This document shows positions 1 through 4,187 of a stretch of DNA of 5,445 nucleotides, one piece after another. The notes beneath the pieces are model-generated. The model made no database searches and had not been told where the DNA came from. It was given only the letters and a program-made list of their open reading frames with translations. The translations under genes were made by a program, and so were the position numbers. Source of the stretch: Planctomycetia bacterium (lineage in GTDB: Bacteria > Planctomycetota > PLA2 > JAEUHO01); the NCBI GenBank assembly GCA_030618975.1, contig JAUXCH010000386.1:1-5445 (forward strand). The letters are read 5' to 3'. How positions within the stretch are numbered: the first letter of the stretch is position 1; each line of letters begins with the position of its first letter.

Positions 1-1
1 C

Positions 2-472
2 AACCTCGTCATGGCGAAGGACGTGCTGCTCGAGAGCAAGCGGGGGCGCAAGCGCTGGAAGGCCCAGGGCTTCGACACGCGCGTCGAGACCGCGATCCTG
101 GACGGCCTGGCGTGGCTCGATCTCCACTGGTCGGCGAGCCGCAACCCGCAGAGCAGCAACTACCACCTCTACTACCTGTACGGCGTCGAGCGTGCGATGG
201 ACCTGATCGACAAGCAGCTGGTGGGCAAGCACGTCTGGTACAACGAGGGCGCAACCGCCATCCTCGGGCGCCTGCAGCAGGTGAAGGTGAAGGACCCGAC
301 CGACGAGGCCGCGAAGGAGCAGCACGCCGTCTTCTGGACGGACACCACGCACGAGCCCAAGGACGTGCTCGCCACCTGTTTCGCACTGCTCTTTCTCAAG
401 CGCGCCACGAAGGACCTGGTGCCCGGGGTGCCGGTGACGGGCGGCGGGGGCGCGCCTGCCGACAACCGGTAG
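2..472 (+). CDS. C-terminal part of a terpenoid cyclase/prenyltransferase-like toroid repeat protein (5' partial)
   Basis: The reading frame is open to the left edge and ends at TAG 470-472, giving 156 residues. The first ATG (position 11) is probably internal, because the frame continues upstream and no ribosome binding site is visible in the few bases present. The fragment shows amphipathic helical segments with aromatic clusters: HLYYLYGVERAMDL at about residues 55-68, WYNEGATAILGRLQQ at 79-93 and ATCFALLFLKRAT at 124-136. This pattern (a YYLYGxER helix, a WYxEGA helix, then a final CFALLFLKRA helix) is what I know from the C-termini of prenyltransferase/squalene-oxidase repeat proteins, common in Planctomycetota, whose fold is an alpha/alpha barrel. 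It ends in a Gly/Pro-rich tail (about 140-156). Such proteins are often large and of unknown function, sometimes with a membrane or von Willebrand-type N-terminus that would lie outside this window. The family call is from recall of the motifs; the catalytic role is unknown. Confidence 0.6.
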   Translation, partial: NLVMAKDVLLESKRGRKRWKAQGFDTRVETAILDGLAWLDLHWSASRNPQSSNYHLYYLYGVERAMDLIDKQLVGKHVWYNEGATAILGRLQQVKVKDPTDEAAKEQHAVFWTDTTHEPKDVLATCFALLFLKRATKDLVPGVPVTGGGGAPADNR

Positions 473-476
473 CGAG

Positions 477-759
477 GTGGACGGCCAGGCCTCCCCCCGC
501 AGCGGGCGCGAGACCCTGCGCCCGTCCTGATCGTGATCGCGACGGCCGCCTTCGGCGGGCCGACGCCGGCCGGCACGCCCCTCTACCGCGTCCTCGGCTG
601 CGGCTTCGTCCTCTGCATGGTGCCGCTGGCCCTCCTCTCGCCCAGGACACCCGTCGGGGTCCGCGTCGCCACGGCCACTGCCCGTGGCTGGCACTGCGGC
701 GCGGCCTCCCCGCGCTCCCGCCCCGGCGCGGCGCGGAGGAGGAGACGCCCGAGGACTGA
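477..759 (+). pseudogene. Possible small two-helix membrane protein gene broken by two frameshifts
   Basis: No single frame gives a convincing protein, but high third-base GC passes from one frame to the next. From GTG 477 the frame reads about 16 residues (VDGQASPRSGRETLRP) before TGA 528-530. The next frame, from about 521, carries two hydrophobic stretches, VLIVIATAAFGG and LYRVLGCGFVLCMVPLALLS, with nearly every codon ending in G or C to about 694. The third frame then gives LRRGLPALPPRRGAEEETPED and stops at TGA 757-759. Both joins need a shift of the same sign, equivalent to one missing base each. Joined, this would be about 94 residues with two short membrane helices and an acidic tail. 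It begins 4 nt after the preceding stop. The start has no clear Shine-Dalgarno sequence. It could be a decaying gene, a good gene with two assembly errors, or chance in GC-rich DNA. I do not recognise the product. Confidence 0.35.
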
Positions 760-784
760 GCGCCGGGGAGGCGCCCGGCGCCGG
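760..784 (+). repeat. GC-rich hairpin/palindrome after the small frameshifted gene
   Basis: GCGCC (760-764) pairs with GGCGC (770-774) around a 5-nt loop, immediately after the TGA at 757-759. It is followed by the self-complementary 10-mer CCGGCGCCGG (775-784). No T-rich run follows, so this is not a standard intrinsic terminator. In DNA this GC-rich such pairing can arise by chance. It could help end transcription before sucC. Confidence 0.25.
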
Positions 785-790
785 AGGGCG

Positions 791-796
791 TACGAT
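791..796 (+). promoter_or_regulatory. Possible -10 hexamer (TACGAT) upstream of sucC
   Basis: TACGAT matches the bacterial -10 consensus at four of six positions, including the conserved first TA and last T, and lies 41 nt before the sucC GTG. No recognisable -35 element sits at the normal spacing. The same hexamer occurs upstream of the cysteine synthase gene (3023-3028), in an otherwise GC-rich background. Weak evidence. Confidence 0.2.
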
Positions 797-823
797 CCCG
801 GGTTCCACCTCATCGCACACCTC

Positions 824-830
824 GCAGGAG
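824..830 (+). promoter_or_regulatory. sucC ribosome binding site
   Basis: GCAGGAG ends 7 nt before GTG 838. This is good Shine-Dalgarno spacing and fixes the non-ATG start of sucC, which also gives the family's usual N-terminus (MKLHEYQ). Confidence 0.75.
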
Positions 831-837
831 TCCCGGC

Positions 838-1998
838 GTGAAGCTGCACGAGTACCAGACCAAGGCGCGGTTCAAGGCCGCGGGCCTCGCGGTGCCCACG
901 GGGCACGTCGTAAACACGGCGGCGGCAGCGGGCGAGGCCTACGAGAAGCTCGGCGGCGAGCTGGCCGTCGTGAAGGCGCAGGTGCACGCGGGCGGCCGCG
1001 GCAAGGGCGGCGGCGTCAAGCTGGTGCGCTCGGCCGCGGAGGCCGTGGCGGCTGCCGAGGGCATGCTGGGCAAGCCCCTCGTCACCCACCAGACGGGACC
1101 CGCAGGCGTGACGGTGAACAAGGTGCTCGTCGAGGAGGGACTCCCCCTCGACCAGGAGCTCTACGCGTCCGTCGTCCTCGACCGCAACCTCGAGACGCCC
1201 GTGCTCATGGTGAGTGCCGAGGGCGGGGTCGAGATCGAGGTCGTCGCCGCCGAGCGGCCCGAGGCGATCCTCAAGGAACCGGTGGACGGGTGGCGGGGCC
1301 TCGACGGCTTCCGCGCGCGCCGCCTGGCCTACCAGCTGGGCGTTCCCAAGGAGCTCGCGGGCAAGCTCGCGCGCACGCTCCAAGGGCTCGCGCGCATCTG
1401 GCTCGACTCCGACGCGAGCCTCGTCGAGGTGAACCCGCTCGTCACCACCACCGACGGCCGGGTCGTGTGCCTCGACGGCAAGATGAGCATCGACGACAGC
1501 GCGCTCTTCCGCCAACAGGCGCTCGCCGCCGAGCGCGACGTCGCCGAGGAGGAGCCGACGGAGGTCCGTGCCCGCGAGGCGGGTCTCTCCTACGTCAAGC
1601 TCGACGGGGACATCGGCTGCCTCGTCAACGGCGCCGGGCTCGCCATGGCCACCATGGACATCGTGAAGCTGCACGGAGGTGAGCCGGCGAACTTCCTCGA
1701 CGTGGGCGGCTCCGCCACGGCCGAGCAGGTCACGACGGCCTTCCACATCATCCTCGAGGATCCCACCGTGAAGGGCATCCTCGTCAACATCTTCGGCGGC
1801 ATCATGCGCTGCGACGTGATCGCCGAGGGCGTCGTCGCCGCGACCAAGGCGGTGGGCCTCGACCGACCGCTCGTCGTGCGGCTCGAGGGAACGAACGTGG
1901 ACAAGGGGCGGCAGATCCTGGCCGAGAGCGGGCTCGACATCACGCCCGCTTCGGACATGGCGGACGCCGCGAAGCGCATCGTGGAGGCGGTCTCGTGA
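838..1998 (+). CDS. sucC: Succinyl-CoA synthetase (ADP-forming type), beta subunit
   Basis: The 386-residue product is the beta chain of succinate-CoA ligase, which with SucD interconverts succinyl-CoA + ADP + Pi and succinate + ATP + CoA in the cytoplasmic TCA cycle. Its length matches E. coli SucC (388). The N-terminal ATP-grasp domain (about 1-235) opens with MKLHEYQTKARF and has K46, the nucleotide-binding G53-R54-G55 (in HAGGRGKGG), E99, E107, and the metal ligands N199 (in VEVNP) and D213. The C-terminal CoA-ligase domain (about 240-386) has N264 (in LVNGAGLAM), FLDVGGSA at 287-293 and the succinate-loop FGGIMRCD at 319-326. All these fall at the same numbers as in E. coli, as I recall them. 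Pro20 is the residue found in E. coli; GTP-specific enzymes have Gln there, so ATP use is likely. The start is GTG with a good ribosome binding site. It overlaps sucD by 4 nt. Related malate-CoA ligase (MtkA) is a less likely alternative. Confidence 0.97.
   Translation: MKLHEYQTKARFKAAGLAVPTGHVVNTAAAAGEAYEKLGGELAVVKAQVHAGGRGKGGGVKLVRSAAEAVAAAEGMLGKPLVTHQTGPAGVTVNKVLVEEGLPLDQELYASVVLDRNLETPVLMVSAEGGVEIEVVAAERPEAILKEPVDGWRGLDGFRARRLAYQLGVPKELAGKLARTLQGLARIWLDSDASLVEVNPLVTTTDGRVVCLDGKMSIDDSALFRQQALAAERDVAEEEPTEVRAREAGLSYVKLDGDIGCLVNGAGLAMATMDIVKLHGGEPANFLDVGGSATAEQVTTAFHIILEDPTVKGILVNIFGGIMRCDVIAEGVVAATKAVGLDRPLVVRLEGTNVDKGRQILAESGLDITPASDMADAAKRIVEAVS
1983..1987 (+). promoter_or_regulatory. sucD ribosome binding site inside the end of sucC
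   Basis: GGAGG lies in the last codons of sucC, 7 nt before GTG 1995, and supports that start. With the GTGA overlap it implies translational coupling of the two subunits, suited to their 1:1 complex. Confidence 0.75.
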
Positions 1999-2879
1999 GC
2001 ATCTACGTCGGCAAGGACACGCGGCTCATCACCCAGGGCATCACCGGCGGCGCCGGCAAGTTCCACACGCTCGCCTGCCGCGACTACGGCACGAACGTCG
2101 TGGGCGGCGTTACGCCCGGACGCGGCGGCGAGGACGTCGAGGGCCTCCCGGTCTTCGACACCGTCCGCGAGGCGGTGCAGGAGACGGGCGCCAACACCAG
2201 CATGATCTTCGTGCCCGCGGCCTTCGCGGGCGACGCGATCCTCGAGGCGATCGACGCCGGCATCGAGGTCATCGTGTGCATCACCGAGGGCATCCCCGCC
2301 CTCGACGAGGTGCGCGTGAAGCAGGCGGTGCGCGCCTCGGACTCCGTGCTCATCGGCCCCAACGGCCCCGGCGTCATCAGCCCCGGCGCGCAGGCCAAGG
2401 TCGGCATCATGCCCGGCTACATCCACAAGCCCGGCGGCATCGGCGTCGTCTCCCGGAGCGGCACGCTCACCTACGAGGCCGTGTGGCAACTCTCCGGGCT
2501 CGGCCTCGGGCAGAGCACGTGCCTCGGCATCGGCGGCGACCCCGTTCCCGGCACCCTGTTCGTCGACACCCTCGAGCGCTTCGCCGACGACCCCGAGACC
2601 GAGGGCATCCTCCTGATCGGCGAGATCGGCGGCACGGCCGAGGAGGAGGCCGCGGCCTTCGTGAAGGAGCACGTCGACAAGCCCGTCGCGGCGTTCGTCT
2701 CGGGGGCCACGGCGCCCAAGGGCAAGCGCATGGGCCACGCCGGCGCGATCATCGCGGGCGGCAAGGGCACGGCGGCCGAGAAGAAGGTGGCGCTCAGCGC
2801 CGCCGGCATCCTGGTGGCCGAGAGCCCGGCCGACATGGGCCGCACCATGCAGGCCGTCATGCAGGGCCAGAAGGTCTGA
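1995..2879 (+). CDS. sucD: Succinyl-CoA synthetase, alpha subunit
   Basis: The 294-residue product is the CoA-binding and phosphohistidine subunit of succinate-CoA ligase. The Rossmann CoA-binding domain (about 1-125) begins MSIYVGKDTRLITQGITG and includes GGVTPGRGG at 37-45. The ligase domain has SRSGTLTYEAVWQ at 153-165, GIGGDPVPG at 178-186, and GEIGG at 209-213 with the glutamate that stabilises the phosphohistidine. The active-site histidine is H248 in KRMGHAGAIIAGGKGTA. These are the family's signature blocks and the length is normal (E. coli about 289). The conserved GPNCPG loop reads GPNGPG here: the residue equivalent to E. coli Cys123 is Gly124 (codon GGC). The GTG start overlaps the sucC stop in a GTGA tetranucleotide. 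Very likely co-transcribed with sucC and encoding its partner. A malate- or citryl-CoA ligase role is possible but not suggested by context. Confidence 0.97.
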   Translation: MSIYVGKDTRLITQGITGGAGKFHTLACRDYGTNVVGGVTPGRGGEDVEGLPVFDTVREAVQETGANTSMIFVPAAFAGDAILEAIDAGIEVIVCITEGIPALDEVRVKQAVRASDSVLIGPNGPGVISPGAQAKVGIMPGYIHKPGGIGVVSRSGTLTYEAVWQLSGLGLGQSTCLGIGGDPVPGTLFVDTLERFADDPETEGILLIGEIGGTAEEEAAAFVKEHVDKPVAAFVSGATAPKGKRMGHAGAIIAGGKGTAAEKKVALSAAGILVAESPADMGRTMQAVMQGQKV

Positions 2880-2890
2880 CGCCGCGCGTC

Positions 2891-2962
2891 CGTCCCCGCT
2901 CCTCCGGGCGTAGCGCGCGACGAAGACGTCGAGGCCGCCGGCCGGGGTCAGGAGCGGGGGCG
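2891..2962 (+). repeat. Long inverted repeat / candidate structured RNA between sucD and the cysteine synthase gene
   Basis: CCCCGCTCCT (2894-2903) is perfectly complementary to AGGAGCGGGG (2950-2959). The arm extends outward through a G-T wobble and two more pairs (2891-2893 with 2960-2962), giving 13 pairs. The 46-nt interior can hold two small hairpins: CGACG-AAGA-CGTCG (2918-2931) and GGCC-GCC-GGCC (2933-2943). This is a branched shape rather than a simple terminator, and there is no T run. It starts 12 nt after the sucD stop and ends about 100 nt before the next gene. It could be a 3' end stabiliser or terminator for sucCD, or a leader element of the next gene. I match it to no known riboswitch. 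Confidence 0.35.
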
Positions 2963-3022
2963 TGGAACGGCGAGCGGGAATGCCCTCTCCGTCCGTTGGG
3001 GCGGGTCCGAGTTCGTTCCCCC

Positions 3023-3028
3023 TACGAT
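3023..3028 (+). promoter_or_regulatory. Possible -10 hexamer (TACGAT) upstream of the cysteine synthase gene
   Basis: TACGAT lies 33 nt before ATG 3062, which would leave a short leader of about 25-30 nt. The nearest -35-like string, TTGGGG at 2996-3001, is 21 nt away and so too far for a normal sigma-70 promoter. It is the same hexamer as before sucC. Weak evidence, but the gap after sucD makes a separate promoter reasonable. Confidence 0.2.
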
Positions 3029-3061
3029 GCACGTCCGGCGGTCGGATGACGGGTGCGCGGC

Positions 3062-3949
3062 ATGCTCACGGACAACATCCTCTCCCTGATCGGCAACACG
3101 CCCCTGCTCAGGCTCGGAACCGAGCCCATCTTCGCCAAGGCGGAGTTCCTGAACCCGGGTGGCAGCGTGAAGGACCGCGTGGCGCTGTCCATGCTCGAGG
3201 GCGCGGAGCGCGACGGGAAGCTCAGGCCCGATTCGATCATCGTCGAGCCGACCTCCGGAAACACCGGCATCGGGCTGGCGCTGGTGGGCCGCCTCAAGGG
3301 CTACCGCGTGAAGATCGTCATGCCGGAGGGCATGAGCGAGGAGCGCAAGAAGATCATCAAGTGCCTGGGCGGCGAGCTCGTCCTGACGCCCGACGACGAG
3401 CACATCGCCGGGGCCGTGGCTCGGGCGCGGAAGTTGGCCGAGCAGGACCACCGCGTCTTCATTCCCAACCAGTTCGAGAATCCCGACAACCCCAGGGTCC
3501 ACTACGAGGAGACGGCCCACGAACTGTGGCGGCAGATGAACGGGGACATCGCCTGCTTCGTCGCCGGTGTCGGCTCGGGGGGCACCCTCCAAGGCGTCGG
3601 GACGTTCCTCCGCGAGCACAGCCCGGGGGTGAAGATCATCGCCGTCGAGCCGAAAAACGTCGCCGCGCTGCTCGGCCACGAGCCCGGCCTCCACCAGATC
3701 CAGGGCATCGGAGACGGGTTCATCCCCGCCGTGCTCGACGTGGACATCGTGGACGGGATCATCGAGGTCTCCGACGAGGATGCCATCGAGACGACCCGTC
3801 AGCTCGGCCGTGACCTCGGGCTCCTCGTCGGCATCTCGTCCGGCGCGAACGTCTGGGCGGCCCGGCGACTCGCCCAGCAGGTCGACGGGAACGTCGCGAC
3901 GGTGCTTCCGGACCGGGCCGAGCGCTACTTCTCCACCTCCCTGCTCTGA
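3062..3949 (+). CDS. cysK: Cysteine synthase family enzyme (O-acetylserine sulfhydrylase-like, PLP-dependent)
   Basis: The 295-residue product is a fold-type II PLP enzyme, expected to make L-cysteine from O-acetylserine and sulfide in the cytoplasm. The N-terminus has the family hallmark NILSLIGNTPLLRL (5-18). The Schiff-base lysine is K37 in NPGGSVKDR (31-39). TSGNTG (64-69) is the substrate carboxylate loop, GVGSGGTLQG (169-178) the PLP phosphate-binding loop, IQGIGDGFIP (213-222) and GISSGAN (257-263) further family blocks. The body is CysK-like, but the last block reads LPDRAERYFST (282-292), with Arg285 where CysK and cystathionine beta-synthase have Ser/Thr; CysM of E. coli also has an Arg in this block (DRGDRY). 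The C-terminus stops soon after and there are no CBS domains. ATG 3062 gives the usual N-terminus; an in-frame GTG at 3053 would add three residues, and neither has a strong ribosome binding site. No cysE is adjacent. CysM or cystathionine beta-synthase activity cannot be excluded, so the symbol marks the family. Confidence 0.88.
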   Translation: MLTDNILSLIGNTPLLRLGTEPIFAKAEFLNPGGSVKDRVALSMLEGAERDGKLRPDSIIVEPTSGNTGIGLALVGRLKGYRVKIVMPEGMSEERKKIIKCLGGELVLTPDDEHIAGAVARARKLAEQDHRVFIPNQFENPDNPRVHYEETAHELWRQMNGDIACFVAGVGSGGTLQGVGTFLREHSPGVKIIAVEPKNVAALLGHEPGLHQIQGIGDGFIPAVLDVDIVDGIIEVSDEDAIETTRQLGRDLGLLVGISSGANVWAARRLAQQVDGNVATVLPDRAERYFSTSLL

Positions 3950-3963
3950 CCTGCGCGGGAAAT

Positions 3964-4002
3964 CGCGAAGCGTCACGAGGGAGCGGACGCTCGAACTTCG
4001 CG
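3964..4002 (+). terminator. Candidate hairpin downstream of the cysteine synthase gene
   Basis: CGCGAA (3964-3969) pairs with TTCGCG (3997-4002), and GCGTC (3970-3974) pairs with GACGC (3986-3990). This gives an 11-bp stem with a 6-nt bulge on the 3' side and an 11-nt loop, starting 14 nt after the TGA. No T tract follows, so termination is an inference from position and stem only. Confidence 0.3.
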
Positions 4003-4062
4003 GTCCACGCCGGCGCGCTTCGCCCAGGAGGTTCCGTCCGTTCCGGATGCCTCGTCGAGGAA

Positions 4063-4088
4063 GCCGAACCGGCCTTCGCCGGCCCGGC
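4063..4088 (+). repeat. GC-rich stem-loop in the region before the cytochrome gene
   Basis: CCGGC (4069-4073) pairs with GCCGG (4078-4082) around the tetraloop CTTC. GCCG (4063-4066) pairs with CGGC (4085-4088) beyond a 2x2 internal loop, for nine pairs in all. It sits about 100 nt before the cytochrome ATG. It might be a second terminator, a 5' leader structure, or chance. The rest of the gap 3950-4187 shows no gene I can support on either strand. Confidence 0.25.
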
Positions 4089-4187
4089 GCCCGTCGTCCG
4101 CGGCCGGGATCTCCCGATCGTCCTGTCCCCGCGTCGACCGACTCGATGGAGGTGGCGTCACCGTCCCGTACCGGGCAGAATCCCCGC

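Noticed and set aside
112..759. Plus-strand open frame of 215 codons overlapping the toroid protein end and the following gap
   Set aside because: Its first half is an out-of-frame reading of the toroid protein gene, rich in Arg and Pro. Only its last roughly 21 codons show coding bias, and these are used in the frameshifted small gene at 477-759.
684..1682. Plus-strand open frame of 332 codons inside sucC
   Set aside because: It is a shifted frame of sucC, with an Arg/Gly-rich product typical of off-frame GC-rich DNA.
583..1746. Minus-strand open frame of 387 codons opposite the start of sucC and its upstream gap
   Set aside because: Same antisense artefact. The plus strand has a complete SucC with a ribosome binding site, and the antisense product shows no family motif.
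2894..2959. The long inverted repeat as an insertion-sequence end or attachment site
   Set aside because: The arms are only 46 nt apart with no transposase, target duplication or integrase nearby, so a transcript-level structure is the simpler reading.
1590..3032. Minus-strand open frame of 480 codons opposite sucC and sucD
   Set aside because: It overlaps two unmistakable plus-strand genes and its product is low-complexity, rich in Ala, Asp, Gly, Leu and His, as expected when high-GC coding DNA is read antisense.
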